Shown one piece after another: positions 51,601 through 60,364 of a stretch of DNA of 64,000 nucleotides (the stretch's first letter is position 1; each line of letters starts with the position of its first letter). The stretch covers positions 1 to 64,000 of the forward strand of contig DATGLE010000142.1 of assembly GCA_035294325.1 (NCBI GenBank), read 5' to 3'. This DNA comes from DATGLE01 sp035294325 (GTDB lineage: Bacteria; Chloroflexota; Ktedonobacteria; Ktedonobacterales; Ktedonobacteraceae). The notes beneath the pieces were generated by a model that saw nothing but the letters and a program-made list of their open reading frames with translations, did no database searches and was not told where the DNA came from. Made by a program: the position numbers and the translations under genes.

Positions 51601-52305
51601 GGCGTGGCCGATGCGCTGGTGAAGAAGAGCGTCTGGATCATCGGCGGCGATGGCTGGGCTTACGATATCGGCTACGGCGGGCTGGATCATGTGCTCTCCT
51701 GTGGGCGCAACGTCAACCTCCTGGTGCTGGATACCGAGGTCTACTCCAATACGGGCGGGCAAGCCTCCAAGGCGACGCCGCGCGCAGCGGTCGCCAAATT
51801 TGCGGCGCGGGGCAAAGCCACGCCAAAGAAAGATCTGGGACTGCTGGCGATGGCCTACGGCAGCGTGTATGTGGCACGCATCGCCCTGGGAGCCAACGAT
51901 CAGCAGACGCTGCGGGCCTTCCTGGAAGCGGAGGCTTACGATGGCCCGTCGCTACTGATCGCTTATAGCCACTGCATCGCGCATGGTATCGAGATGAGCC
52001 AGGGGTTGGAGCAGCAAAAACTGGCGGTGCAAACCGGTGCCTGGCCGCTCTACCGCTACAATCCGGCGCTCCTCGAAGAGGGTAAGAATCCCTTCACGCT
52101 GGACGCCAGAGAGCCAACGCTGCCGCTGGAACAGTACCTCTACAACGAGACGCGCTACCGTATGCTCCAGCAAAGTGACCCGGCGCGCGCCGAAGCGCTG
52201 TTAGAGCAGGCCAGGCAGGATGTGAAGAGGAGCCTGCGCCTCTATCACCAGATCGCTCGGTACTACGCGCCCGAGGAGAACACGCCGCGCCAGCCAGAGA
52301 ACTAG
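48697..52305 (+). CDS. nifJ: Pyruvate:ferredoxin (flavodoxin) oxidoreductase
   Basis: 1202 aa from ATG 48697 (GAGAGGAGC upstream), single-chain PFOR that converts pyruvate and CoA to acetyl-CoA, CO2 and reduced ferredoxin. N-terminal VTLEGNEAVAAVAYALSEVIAIYPITPSTLMGEFAD is the pyruvate-binding domain; GRGKAT-like segments and DSKKAGSVTISHLRFGPQPI follow. Two 4Fe-4S motifs, CIQCGKCVMVCPHA and CTGCSLCVDACPVKD, lie near residues 700-770. The thiamine-diphosphate domain carries SGACAGCGETPYIKLMTQLFGDR, GCSSIYGGNLPTTPWT and GGDGWAYDIGYGGLDH. Oxygen-sensitive family. It likely feeds the Hox hydrogenase and flavodoxin encoded nearby. Confidence 0.95.
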   Translation: MGHKRVTLEGNEAVAAVAYALSEVIAIYPITPSTLMGEFADSWSAAGRKNLWGTVPQVIEMQSEGGAAGALHGALQTGALATTFTASQGLLLMLPNMYKIAGELTPTVFHVAARSLATQALSIFGDHSDVMATRASGFALLASHSVQAAQDLALVAHAATLEARVPFLHFFDGFRTSHEINTIVPLSTDELRAMIDEELVAAHRRRALSPDHPFIRGTAHNPDTFFQARESVNPYYLAGPDIVQQAMDRFATLTGRHYHLFDYTGDPRAERVIVAMGSGAQTAEETAASLAGQGERVGVITVHLFHPFSVAHFLHALPETVRTMAVLDRTKEPGSLGEPLFLEIAAALHEREPDRPMPRVIGGRYGLASKEVTPAMVKGIFDEMGQAEPKRHFTIGITDDVTHSSLAYDPAFSVERGETVQCVFWGLGSDGTVSANKNAIKIIGEETQNHAQGYFVYDSKKAGSVTISHLRFGPQPIRAPYQIGENRADFVACHQFSFLERFDVLKYARPGGIFLLASRYGPEEVWDHLPIEVQQEMVEKKLRFFVIDAHSVARETGMGGRINTVMQTCFFALSGVLPREQAIAQIKHSIRKTYGKRGEAVVQKNFQAVDETLSRLYEVPIPAAVPAATARRPLPLPVLRRRPPVPEEAPAFVREVLGKMLALEGDDLPVSALPCDGTYPSGTAQWEKRNIALEMPVWDPDLCIQCGKCVMVCPHAVIREKVYAPEQLAGAPESFLATDARFKAFPGMKYTLQVSPEDCTGCSLCVDACPVKDKRQVGRKALNMAAQPPLREREKANWQFFLTLPEVERSQLNVAAIKDAQLLQPLFEFSGACAGCGETPYIKLMTQLFGDRLVVANATGCSSIYGGNLPTTPWTVNQEGRGPAWSNSLFEDNAEFGLGMRLALDKQEEYARELLSACTDIVGEELVQALLSTDQSREEGIRAQRERVAVLKSRLEQWPGEERARRLLGVADALVKKSVWIIGGDGWAYDIGYGGLDHVLSCGRNVNLLVLDTEVYSNTGGQASKATPRAAVAKFAARGKATPKKDLGLLAMAYGSVYVARIALGANDQQTLRAFLEAEAYDGPSLLIAYSHCIAHGIEMSQGLEQQKLAVQTGAWPLYRYNPALLEEGKNPFTLDAREPTLPLEQYLYNETRYRMLQQSDPARAEALLEQARQDVKRSLRLYHQIARYYAPEENTPRQPEN

Positions 52306-52314
52306 AAAGGCAGC

Positions 52315-53325
52315 ATGACAATGATTGATCTGACCACGACGTACCTGGGACTGCCCCTGAAAAATCCGCTCGTGGCCTCGGCCTCCCCGCTCTCGAAAAA
52401 GGTCAGTATGGCGCGGTGGCTGGAAGACGTGGGGGCCGCCGCTATTGTGATGTATTCGCTCTTTGAAGAGCAGATCACGCACGAAAGTCATGAACTGGAT
52501 CACTATCTCGAATACGGCACGCATTCCTATGCGGAGGCGCTCAGCTACTTCCCTGACCTCGATCACTACAATGTCGGGCCGGAGTCGTATCTTGAGCATC
52601 TACGCCGCATGAAAGAGGCAGTGGACATTCCGGTAATTGGCAGCCTGAATGGCATTTCACCCGGCGGTTGGGTGCAGTATGCCCGCTTCATCGAGGAGGC
52701 AGGAGCCGATGCACTGGAACTCAACATCTACTTCCTGCCAACCGATCCCGACCTGACAAGCGCAGAACTGGAGAACGCATATGTGGAACTGGTGCGCGAG
52801 GTGCGTGCCAGCATCAAGATCCCCATCGCGGTCAAGCTCAGCCCGTTCTTTACGTCGCTGCCGAACATGGCAAAACGCTTCATCGAGGCAGGCGCGAATG
52901 GCCTGGTGTTGTTCAATCGCTTCTACCAGCCGGACTTCGACCTGGAGGAGCTTTCGGTTGTGCCGAATCTGGGATTGTCAACATCGCACGACCTGCGCCT
53001 GCCCCTGCGCTGGATCGCCATTCTTTACGGGCGCCTCCAGGTTGATTTCGCTCTGACGAGCGGCGTGCATACTGCCCAGGATGTGCTCAAAGCGATAATG
53101 GCGGGTGCGAGGGTAGCGATGACCACCTCGGCGCTGCTGCGCAACGGGCCAGAACACCTCTCGCACATCCTGTCCAACCTGGAAGAGTGGATGATCTTGC
53201 ACGAGTACGCATCGATTCGCGAGATGCAAGGCAGCATGAGCCAGCAGGCGGTGGCCGACCCGGCGGCCTTCGAGCGCGCCAACTACCTCAAAGCGCTCAA
53301 CACGTTGGACCCTTTCCTGCCTTGA
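52315..53325 (+). CDS. Dihydroorotate-dehydrogenase-like FMN protein
   Basis: 336 aa TIM-barrel protein of the PyrD-like group, starting LTTTYLGLPLKNPLVASASPLSKKVSMARWLEDVGAAAIVMYSLFEEQI. It has KIPIAVKLSPFFTSLPNMAKRFIEAGANGLVLFNRF and the FMN-binding TSGVHTAQDVLKAIMAGARVAMTTSALLRNG. It is separated from nifJ by 9 bp; such PyrD-like proteins are often encoded next to nifJ in other bacteria, suggesting a partner role rather than pyrimidine synthesis. The reaction is unknown. Confidence 0.83.
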   Translation: MTMIDLTTTYLGLPLKNPLVASASPLSKKVSMARWLEDVGAAAIVMYSLFEEQITHESHELDHYLEYGTHSYAEALSYFPDLDHYNVGPESYLEHLRRMKEAVDIPVIGSLNGISPGGWVQYARFIEEAGADALELNIYFLPTDPDLTSAELENAYVELVREVRASIKIPIAVKLSPFFTSLPNMAKRFIEAGANGLVLFNRFYQPDFDLEELSVVPNLGLSTSHDLRLPLRWIAILYGRLQVDFALTSGVHTAQDVLKAIMAGARVAMTTSALLRNGPEHLSHILSNLEEWMILHEYASIREMQGSMSQQAVADPAAFERANYLKALNTLDPFLP

Positions 53326-53344
53326 TTCATCGGAGCGAGATTAG

Positions 53345-53409
53345 GAAGAGAAAGTGTGATACATTTGAGAGTGAAAGTGCCACCATCTGGCGCGGAAATC
53401 CTGTACTCT
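53345..53409 (+). promoter_or_regulatory. Degenerate GTGA-box element before hyp/hox genes (weak)
   Basis: In canonical register one finds GAAG 53345, GTGA 53356, GTGC 53377, TGGC 53388 and a -10 candidate TACTCT at 53404 (16 rather than 15 bp). Extra GAGA 53367 and GTGA 53371 are off the main frame. It may be a weak member or chance; the hox genes may also be read from the nifJ promoter. Confidence 0.3.
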
Positions 53410-53449
53410 AGAAGAGGAACTTCCCTTTCAGGGGAGAAGGTGCCACAGT

Positions 53450-53845
53450 ATGCATGAAGTCGCAGCGATGCAAGCGGTCGTGACGACCGTTCTCGAAACG
53501 ATGCAGCGCACGGGCGCGGTGCGTGTGACCGGCGTTCGGCTGATTCTCGGCGCGTCGGGGCATTTTACGGAGGAGGCCGCTCGCCAGCATTTCCAGATAT
53601 TGACCAGAGATACACCGGCGGAGGACGCGAAGCTCACGATTTCCTGGATTCCAGCAACGTTTCAATGTTTCGCGTGTCTCCATCGTTTCGAGAGCTGCGG
53701 GCAGGCAGACCTGACGACATGTCCGCAATGCGGAGAGAGCGCGCTGGCGGTTGCGCACCAGGATATATGTGCCGTCGATGCCATCGATGTCATGTTCGCA
53801 GGAGAGCAGGAAAGCGTGGCGCCTGCCGATCAAGAAAATAGATAA
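53450..53845 (+). CDS. hypA: Hydrogenase nickel-insertion protein HypA
   Basis: 131 aa. Begins with the nickel-binding MHE motif (H2) and has a zinc site CFACLHRFESC...CPQCGES. HypA delivers nickel to the [NiFe] large subunit during maturation. RBS GGAGAAGG. It is the first of seven hydrogenase genes; other hyp genes are not in the window and must lie elsewhere. Confidence 0.92.
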   Translation: MHEVAAMQAVVTTVLETMQRTGAVRVTGVRLILGASGHFTEEAARQHFQILTRDTPAEDAKLTISWIPATFQCFACLHRFESCGQADLTTCPQCGESALAVAHQDICAVDAIDVMFAGEQESVAPADQENR

Positions 53846-53858
53846 GACAAGGAGATCC

Positions 53859-54356
53859 ATGATGACGCAACACGCGCCAGTTCTTACAGCAGAAGAAAAA
53901 AGACGGCGCATGGTCATGGCGACGATGCGCCGGCACGGCTATACTCCCGATGCGCTCATCGAAACTCTGCACACGGTGCAGAGTGCGGCAGGCTACCTGG
54001 ATGAACCATCGCTGCGTTTCGTTGCCAGTGAACTGCATCTTCCGCTCAGCCTGGTCTATGGCGTCGCCACGTTCTATCATGCTTTCACACTCAAGCCCGA
54101 GGGGCGCCATCGCTGCATCTTATGCCAGGGAACCGCCTGTTACATAAAAGGCAGCCAGGCCATTCTCAATGCGGTGACGAAGACCTATCATATCGCGCCT
54201 GGCGAAACGACAGAGGATGGAGAGATCTCGCTGCTCACCGCACGGTGCCTGGGAGCGTGCAGCATGGCTCCTACCGCCATCCTGGATGAGGAAGTCGTTG
54301 GCTACCTGACACCTGAGCGCGTACTCACCCGGATGGAAGGATGGAAAAAACCGTGA
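53859..54356 (+). CDS. hoxE: Bidirectional hydrogenase diaphorase subunit HoxE
   Basis: 165 aa from ATG 53859 (AAGGAGATCC). NuoE-like thioredoxin-fold [2Fe-2S] protein with ligands C89 and C94 (CQGTAC) and C130 and C134 (CLGAC). N-terminal helical part GYTPDALIETLHTVQSAAGYLDEPSLRFVASELHLPLSLVYGVATFYHAF is typical. It overlaps HoxF by 16 bp. It links the diaphorase module to an electron partner. Confidence 0.9.
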   Translation: MMTQHAPVLTAEEKRRRMVMATMRRHGYTPDALIETLHTVQSAAGYLDEPSLRFVASELHLPLSLVYGVATFYHAFTLKPEGRHRCILCQGTACYIKGSQAILNAVTKTYHIAPGETTEDGEISLLTARCLGACSMAPTAILDEEVVGYLTPERVLTRMEGWKKP

Positions 54357-56023
54357 TCCACCATATGACGCAGGCCCTCACGCCGGACGACCTGCCCAGG
54401 ATTGCCGAGGCCGAACGCGCGGCAGCCAGCGCATTTGAACATACCATTCATGTTTGTGTCGCGGCGGGCTGTTTGTCGCAGCACAGCGATCAGGTCAAAC
54501 AGCATCTGGAGCACCACATTCAGGAACGCGGCCTTGCCCATTGCCAGGTCAAGGGCGTTGGCTGCATGGGCCTCTGCCGCGCCGGCCCCCTGGTCTCCGT
54601 TCGCCCGGCCAGCACACTCTACCAGGCCGTCACGCCCGATGACGCGCCCGCCATTGTCGAGAGCCTGGGTGCGGAGCCGGTGCAGCGCCTCGCCTGCCCG
54701 ACGGATCGACCTTTCTTCACCAGGCAAACCCGCATCGTGCTGGCAAACTCTGGCGAGATCGATCCCGAGCACCTGGAAGACTACCTCGCTGCCGGAGGCT
54801 ATCAGCAACTGGCCCATGTGTTGACCACTCTCACGCCAGCGCAGGTCATCGATCAGATCTCGCGCAGCGGCCTGCGTGGTCGCGGCGGCGCTGGATACCC
54901 TACCGGATTGAAGTGGAGCACCGTTGCCAAAGCCAGCGGGCCACGCAAGTTCGTCATCTGCAATGCGGATGAGGGCGACCCGGGCGCGTTCATGGACCGC
55001 AGCGTGCTGGAGAGCGATCCCCACCGCGTGTTGGAAGGCATGGCTATCGCCGCCTATGCCGTGGGGGCCAGTGAGGGCTACATCTACATTCGCGCGGAAT
55101 ACCCTCTGGCGATCAAGCGCCTGCAAACAGCCATCCGGCAGGCCGAACGCGTCAAACTGATCGGGAGTAACATCCTGGGGACCGCCTTCACCTTCCAGAT
55201 CCACCTTCGCCTGGGCGCGGGCGCCTTTGTGTGCGGCGAGGAAACCGCTCTTATCGCCAGCATAGAAGGCAGGCGCGGCCAGCCGCGCCCACGACCGCCT
55301 TTCCCGGCAGAAAGCGGCCTCTGGCGCGCTCCAACGCTGATTAATAACGTGGAGACCTACGCCAATATTGCGCCTATCATCGCCAACGGGCCGGAATGGT
55401 TCGCCAGCATTGGGACAGAGCGGAGCAAAGGCACTAAAGTCTTTGCGCTCGCCGGCAAGGTCGTCAATACGGGACTGATCGAAGTGCCAATGGGCACTAC
55501 TCTGCGCACGATCATCCATGACATCGGCGAAGGCATTCCAGAGGGTCGCCGCTTCAAAGCCGTGCAGACCGGCGGCCCAAGTGGAGGCTGTATTCCCGCC
55601 GCTTACCTGGATACCCCCGTCGATTATGAATCTCTTACTGCTCTGGGATCAATCATGGGATCAGGTGGTATGATTGTGATGGACGAACATTCGTGTATGG
55701 TCGATGTGGCTCGCTACTTTATGGAATTCTGTATGTCAGAATCGTGCGGCAAATGCGTACCATGCCGGGTGGGAACGGCGGAAATGTATGAACTGCTCTC
55801 GCGTATCGTCCAGGGGCGGGCCAGCGGCGAAGATATGGCGCTGCTCCAGGAATTGTGTGAGACGGTCAGGTACACCAGCCTGTGTGGCCTGGGACAATCG
55901 GCTCCCAATCCCGTCCTCAGCACGATCAAGTACTTCGAGGATGAATACCTCGCACATATTACCAACCACGTCTGCCCGGCGGGTCAATGCCAGTTCGAGA
56001 TGGCACAGGAAGGACAAGCATGA
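54341..56023 (+). CDS. hoxF: Bidirectional hydrogenase diaphorase subunit HoxF
   Basis: 560 aa NuoF-type protein. N-terminal thioredoxin-like [2Fe-2S] part (HVCVAAGCLSQHSD, GVGCMGLCRAGP), then the FMN/NADH domain with GLRGRGGAGYPTGLKW and CNADEGDPGAFMDRSVLE, and the 4Fe-4S motif ESCGKCVPCRVGT with a distal Cys in TSLCGLGQSAPNP. It oxidises or reduces NAD(P)(H) and exchanges electrons with HoxU. Its stop overlaps the HoxU start. Confidence 0.93.
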   Translation: MEKTVIHHMTQALTPDDLPRIAEAERAAASAFEHTIHVCVAAGCLSQHSDQVKQHLEHHIQERGLAHCQVKGVGCMGLCRAGPLVSVRPASTLYQAVTPDDAPAIVESLGAEPVQRLACPTDRPFFTRQTRIVLANSGEIDPEHLEDYLAAGGYQQLAHVLTTLTPAQVIDQISRSGLRGRGGAGYPTGLKWSTVAKASGPRKFVICNADEGDPGAFMDRSVLESDPHRVLEGMAIAAYAVGASEGYIYIRAEYPLAIKRLQTAIRQAERVKLIGSNILGTAFTFQIHLRLGAGAFVCGEETALIASIEGRRGQPRPRPPFPAESGLWRAPTLINNVETYANIAPIIANGPEWFASIGTERSKGTKVFALAGKVVNTGLIEVPMGTTLRTIIHDIGEGIPEGRRFKAVQTGGPSGGCIPAAYLDTPVDYESLTALGSIMGSGGMIVMDEHSCMVDVARYFMEFCMSESCGKCVPCRVGTAEMYELLSRIVQGRASGEDMALLQELCETVRYTSLCGLGQSAPNPVLSTIKYFEDEYLAHITNHVCPAGQCQFEMAQEGQA

Positions 56024-56739
56024 TGGTATCAGAACGCGTCAAAACGCTGGTCATCGACGGCCGCGATATCAGCGCCCGTGAAAGCAGCACGATCCTGGAA
56101 GCGGCCAGGGAAGAGGGCATGTTTATTCCGACGCTCTGCTACCTGGAAGGATTGTCCGAGGTGGGAGCATGTCGCCTCTGTCTGGTTGAGGTGAAGGGGG
56201 TCAGCAAGCTGCTTCCGGCGTGTGTGACCAGAGTTGAAGAAGGCATGGAGGTTACGACACAGACCGGGCGGCTCGACAGATATCGACGCACCTTGCTTGA
56301 ATTCCTGTTCGCCGAAGGCAATCACATCTGTTCGGTTTGCGTCGCCAACGGCCACTGTGAATTGCAATCAATGGCGGAGCGGCTCGGCATGGACCATGTG
56401 CGCGTTCCCTATGTCTCGCCGCGCCGCCGCGTCGATGCTTCACATTCGCGCTTCACCTTCGACGCTAATCGCTGCATTTTATGCACACGCTGCGTGCGTG
56501 TCTGCGATGAGATCGAAGGAGCGCACACCTGGGATGTCATGGGGCGCGGGATCGCGAGCCGCATCATCGCGGACCTCGCTGAGCCGTGGGGCGAGGCCAC
56601 GTCCTGTACCAGTTGCGGCAAGTGCGTCCAGGTCTGTCCCACGGGAGCGCTGGTCGAAAAAGGGAAAGCCGTAGCAGAATCGGTGAAACGTCCGAACTTT
56701 TTACCCTACTTGAAGAGAACGCGAGGGCAGCACGAATGA
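56020..56739 (+). CDS. hoxU: Bidirectional hydrogenase diaphorase subunit HoxU
   Basis: 239 aa, the N-terminal part of a NuoG-type subunit. A plant-type [2Fe-2S] domain (CYLEGLSEVGACRLCLVEV, LLPACVTRV), the His-containing segment HICSVCVANGHCELQ, and two 4Fe-4S motifs CILCTRCVRVCDE and CTSCGKCVQVCPTGA form an electron wire between HoxF and HoxY. ATGA overlaps join it to hoxF and hoxY. Confidence 0.93.
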   Translation: MMVSERVKTLVIDGRDISARESSTILEAAREEGMFIPTLCYLEGLSEVGACRLCLVEVKGVSKLLPACVTRVEEGMEVTTQTGRLDRYRRTLLEFLFAEGNHICSVCVANGHCELQSMAERLGMDHVRVPYVSPRRRVDASHSRFTFDANRCILCTRCVRVCDEIEGAHTWDVMGRGIASRIIADLAEPWGEATSCTSCGKCVQVCPTGALVEKGKAVAESVKRPNFLPYLKRTRGQHE

Positions 56740-57266
56740 GCACCTCACCTGTGAAAAAAGTGTCTGTCGCAACCGTCTGGCTGGATGGCTGCTCGGGATG
56801 CCACATGTCGCTGCTCGATATGGATGAGCGGCTGATCGAACTTGCCGCCTTTATCGATATTGTGTACAGTCCTTTTGTGGACACGAAAATCTTTCCCGAA
56901 CAGGTGGATCTGACGCTGGTTGAGGGTGCAGTGAGTAGTGAGGAAGATCTGACCAGAATTCGGGAGATTCGCGAGCGCACACGCCTCTTGATTTCGATGG
57001 GCGATTGTGCCGTTACCGGCAACGTACCCTCGCTGCGCAATCCCTTCGGGGCAGAGGCGGTCTTGCTGCAAGTCTACGGGCGGCATGCGCCCCGCGCAAC
57101 TGTCCCCCGGCTGCTGTCATGCGTGGTACCCGTGCACCAGGTGGTCGCTGTCGATGCTTTTATCCCCGGCTGCCCGCCTTCCGCCGATGTGCTCTACTTC
57201 GCGCTCAAAGAGCTGGTGGCCGGACGCCTCCCCGACCTGCACGGCCTGACGCGATTTGGAAAGTAA
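56736..57266 (+). CDS. hoxY: [NiFe]-hydrogenase small subunit HoxY
   Basis: 176 aa from ATG 56736, overlapping the hoxU stop. Proximal-cluster ligands are C19 and C22 (DGCSGCHMSLLDMDE), the Cys in SMGDCAVTGNVPSLRN and that in IPGCPPSADVLYFALKEL. No Tat signal, so it is cytoplasmic as expected for group 3d NAD-linked hydrogenases. Confidence 0.92.
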   Translation: MSTSPVKKVSVATVWLDGCSGCHMSLLDMDERLIELAAFIDIVYSPFVDTKIFPEQVDLTLVEGAVSSEEDLTRIREIRERTRLLISMGDCAVTGNVPSLRNPFGAEAVLLQVYGRHAPRATVPRLLSCVVPVHQVVAVDAFIPGCPPSADVLYFALKELVAGRLPDLHGLTRFGK

Positions 57267-57278
57267 AGGAAACAGGCG

Positions 57279-58700
57279 ATGGCACAACGCATTACAATAG
57301 AACCAATTACGCGCATCGAGGGCCATGCGAAAATCACGGTGCAATTAAACGAAGCCGGCGAGGTGGAGGACGCGCGCTTTCATGTGACGCAGGTACGCGG
57401 CTTTGAGAAGTTTTGCGAAGGGCGCCCCTTCACCGAGATGCCTTCGCTCATGGCGCGCATCTGTGGCATCTGTCCGGTGAGTCATCTCATTGCCTCCAGC
57501 AAAGCCTGCGATGCCCTGCTGGCCGTGCGCATTCCACCTACCGCTATCACGCTGCGCCGTATCATGAACCTTGCGCAAATCATGCAATCCCATGCGCTCA
57601 GCTTTTTCTACCTGTCTGCCCCCGACCTGCTCCTGGGAATGGACGCCGATTCTGCCCGGCGCAATATCTTTGGCATTCTGGCGCAGAACCCGCAGATGGC
57701 GCGCGACGGCATCCGCCTGCGTTCCACGGGGCAGCAAATTATCGAGACGCTGGGGGGCAAGCGTATTCATCCGGCCTGGGTTGTCCCAGGCGGAGTGAGC
57801 GAGCCACTATCGGCGGAAAAGCGCGAGCGCATGCTGGCGATGCTCCCTGAGGCGAAAGAGATCACTCTGCGCACCCTGGCCTGGCTCAAAGGAACCCTGG
57901 CACAATATGAGGAAGAAATCGCCAGCTTCGCGAACTTTCCCTCTTTATTCATGGGGCTGGTCAACGATGCCGGGCAGGTGGAGACCTATGATGGCGCCTT
58001 ACGTCTCGTAGCCTCAGATGGGCGCGTTATCGCAGACCGGCTCGATCCGCTCCAGTACCAGGCATTCATTGATGAGAAGATCGAGGATTGGACCTACCTG
58101 AAAGCGCCCTATTACAAACCATCAGGCGAGCGCGAGGGGATGTATCGTGTTGGACCACTGGCGCGCCTGCTGCTGAGCGCAGGCTACGGCACACCGGAGG
58201 CGGATCGGGAGCGGGAAGAGTTCCTGGCGACATATGGCGAGGTGCGCACCAGTTCGTTCTTCTATCATTACGCGCGGCTCATCGAGATCCTGTATGCATG
58301 TGAGCGCATGGAAGCACTGTTGCACGACCCGGAGATCCTGAATCCACGCGTGCGGGCGCACGCCGAACCGAACCAGCCTGAGGGCATCGGCGTAGCCGAA
58401 GCGCCGCGTGGCACGCTCATCCATCACTATACGATTGACGAGCATGGCCTGATCCGTTCGGCGAATCTGGTTATTGCCACCGGCCATAACAATCTGGCGA
58501 TGAATCGCGGTGTGCTGCAAGTGGCGCAACATTTTATCAGAAATGCGCATATTACGGATGGCATACTCAATCGCCTTGAGGCGGTAATTCGCGCGTTCGA
58601 TCCATGCTTGAGCTGTTCTACACATGCCCTCGGTGAGATGCCGCTGCATGTGCAGCTTTTCGATGCCGCTGGAGCGTTAATCGATGAACGCATCCGCTAG
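57279..58700 (+). CDS. hoxH: [NiFe]-hydrogenase large subunit HoxH
   Basis: 473 aa catalytic subunit. Ni-Fe ligands are C62 and C65 (ARICGICPVSH) and C443 and C446 (DPCLSCSTHALGEMPL), with H449 after the second pair. The C-terminal 24 residues after His449 are those normally removed by a maturation protease encoded next. N-terminal PITRIEGHAKI is typical. With HoxEFUY it would form a reversible NAD(P)-linked hydrogenase for H2 production or uptake. Confidence 0.94.
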   Translation: MAQRITIEPITRIEGHAKITVQLNEAGEVEDARFHVTQVRGFEKFCEGRPFTEMPSLMARICGICPVSHLIASSKACDALLAVRIPPTAITLRRIMNLAQIMQSHALSFFYLSAPDLLLGMDADSARRNIFGILAQNPQMARDGIRLRSTGQQIIETLGGKRIHPAWVVPGGVSEPLSAEKRERMLAMLPEAKEITLRTLAWLKGTLAQYEEEIASFANFPSLFMGLVNDAGQVETYDGALRLVASDGRVIADRLDPLQYQAFIDEKIEDWTYLKAPYYKPSGEREGMYRVGPLARLLLSAGYGTPEADREREEFLATYGEVRTSSFFYHYARLIEILYACERMEALLHDPEILNPRVRAHAEPNQPEGIGVAEAPRGTLIHHYTIDEHGLIRSANLVIATGHNNLAMNRGVLQVAQHFIRNAHITDGILNRLEAVIRAFDPCLSCSTHALGEMPLHVQLFDAAGALIDERIR

Positions 58701-59196
58701 GAAGCCCACACTGATTATCGGGATCGGCAACCCGTTACGCAGCGATGACGGCCTGGGGTGGGCTGTGGCCCAGAGGCTTGCCGATGATGGTGGAGAGAAC
58801 TGCGCCATTCACACGGTGCACCAGTTGACACCAGAACTGGCGCAGTGGATAGCGGAGACAAAGCTGGTGATCATGGTTGATGCCAGCCGCGAAGGAGAGC
58901 CAGGCACGGTGTGTGTTCGTCCTGTCTCTCCCTCGACACAACCGGGGGCAGCGGGCACGCACGATACAAAACCTGAGGAGCTTACGGCACTGACAGAAGC
59001 CATCTACGGTCACTGTCCTCCGGTGGTGATAGTCAGCATGACCGGCGCGAATTTTAGCATCGGCGAGCAGCTCTCTCCCATCATTACGCGGCGGATCCCG
59101 CTTGTCTATGAGATAGTGCGCCAGGTGTGCGCCACTGGCCTCTCTGACGAAAAGAGGTCAGAAATTCTCTACCTGCATGCAAAGACAGGGACGTGA
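58684..59196 (+). CDS. hoxW: Hydrogenase maturation protease
   Basis: 170 aa of the HybD/HyaD/HoxW family. Starts PTLIIGIGNPLRSDDGLGWAVAQRL, with Asp of the nickel-sensing site in SDDG, then VIMVDASREGEPGTVCV with the second Asp, and a His in AGTHDTKPEELTAL. It cleaves the C-terminal extension of HoxH after nickel insertion. It overlaps hoxH by 17 bp, so they are coupled. Confidence 0.9.
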   Translation: MNASARKPTLIIGIGNPLRSDDGLGWAVAQRLADDGGENCAIHTVHQLTPELAQWIAETKLVIMVDASREGEPGTVCVRPVSPSTQPGAAGTHDTKPEELTALTEAIYGHCPPVVIVSMTGANFSIGEQLSPIITRRIPLVYEIVRQVCATGLSDEKRSEILYLHAKTGT

Positions 59197-59199
59197 ACA

Positions 59200-60345
59200 T
59201 TACCCCAGCCGCCCCCCGACGAGCCAGCCCAGACCGAAGGTGATAGCGGAAGCCAGCACGCCGAGCAATACCTGACGCCCGGCTGATTTGAGCAGGGAAG
59301 CGCCAGTAGTCAGCGTAATCCCGGCGCCAACCACAAACAGCCCCAGCATACCGAGCAGCAAGCTGACCAGCACCGCAATCCATCCGCTGCCGAAGGCAAA
59401 AGGAAGGACCGGGATAATCGCACCGACTGCAAAGAGCAGGAACGAGGTGATCGCGGCTTGCCAGGCCGAGCCACCCAGTTCTTCGGGATCGATTCCCAGT
59501 TCCTCTCGCGCCAGCGTATCGAGCGCGGCCTCCGACTTCCCATCCTCTTCATTGCGCGCCATCAACCCTGCGGCCATCTTCTGAGCCGTCTCCTGATCGA
59601 TCCCTTTCGCCTGGTAAATGAGCGCCAGTTCCTCCTGCTCCTCTTCCGGGACTTCCGCCAGTTCCTCTCGCTCGACCTCGATCTGGTGGGTATACAGTTC
59701 ACGCGCGCTCTGCACCGAGAGCCACTCCCCGATCGACATCGAGAGCGCACCGGCGAGCATGCCAGCCAGGCCGGTGAACAGCACGGTATGACCCGGCAGG
59801 CTGGCCCCGGCCACCCCCATAACCAGGCTGAGATTAGTGGTCAGTCCATCGCTGGCTCCCAGAACAGCCGCTCGCAGGGCGTTACCGCCAGTGCTGCGGT
59901 GACGCCCCTCGAACTGGGCCAGGATTGGTCCTGCAATCCCTCCGCCTGTGGAGCGTTGGACTGCGCGAAAGAGCCGCGCATGCGAACGTTCGTCGCCCGG
60001 CATGCCAGCCGCGCGCGCCTCCGGCTGGCGCTCATAGTCATGACCTGCACCCCGTTCCATGGTGGAGATTATGGGGAGAACAGAACTGACCCCGAAGCGT
60101 TTCGCGAGCCAGATCAGCACGCGCAGCCGCCAGCCTGGAGTATATGTTGGAACAGCCTGGCCCGCACTGCGCAGGCGCTCGGCCCAGATGTCAGCATGGC
60201 GCTGTTCGGTGCCCGACATCCGCCTGTACAGTTCAGCCAGGCGGGGATCACGCTCCGCCTTGCTCAACTCCTCATACAACAAAGCGCTCTCCCGTTCGGC
60301 CTGCATATTCATGCGGTAACGCTCGATATCGCTCCTGCTCGCCAT
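59200..60345 (-). CDS. Ferritin-like + VIT1/CCC1 membrane iron transporter
   Basis: 381 aa fusion. Residues 1-130 are ferritin/rubrerythrin-like (ERYRMNMQAERESALLYEELSKAERDPRLAELYRRMSGTEQRHADIWAERLR, with ExxH pattern). Residues 150-381 are a VIT1/CCC1 transporter: GGNALRAAVLGASDGLTTNLSLVMGVAGAS, GEWLSVQSARELYTHQIEVEREEL, and five membrane helices. This is the layout of MbfA/Erv-type iron exporters, which move Fe or Mn out of the cytoplasm under oxidative stress. It starts 19 bp after the flavodoxin gene, so they share a transcript. Confidence 0.87.
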   Translation of the reverse strand: MASRSDIERYRMNMQAERESALLYEELSKAERDPRLAELYRRMSGTEQRHADIWAERLRSAGQAVPTYTPGWRLRVLIWLAKRFGVSSVLPIISTMERGAGHDYERQPEARAAGMPGDERSHARLFRAVQRSTGGGIAGPILAQFEGRHRSTGGNALRAAVLGASDGLTTNLSLVMGVAGASLPGHTVLFTGLAGMLAGALSMSIGEWLSVQSARELYTHQIEVEREELAEVPEEEQEELALIYQAKGIDQETAQKMAAGLMARNEEDGKSEAALDTLAREELGIDPEELGGSAWQAAITSFLLFAVGAIIPVLPFAFGSGWIAVLVSLLLGMLGLFVVGAGITLTTGASLLKSAGRQVLLGVLASAITFGLGWLVGGRLG

Positions 60346-60364
60346 AGTGATGTTTCCTCTTCTC

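Noticed and set aside
48697..52305. Nitrogen fixation implied by nifJ
   Set aside because: No nitrogenase genes are in the window; NifJ is a general PFOR and fits fermentative metabolism with the hydrogenase.
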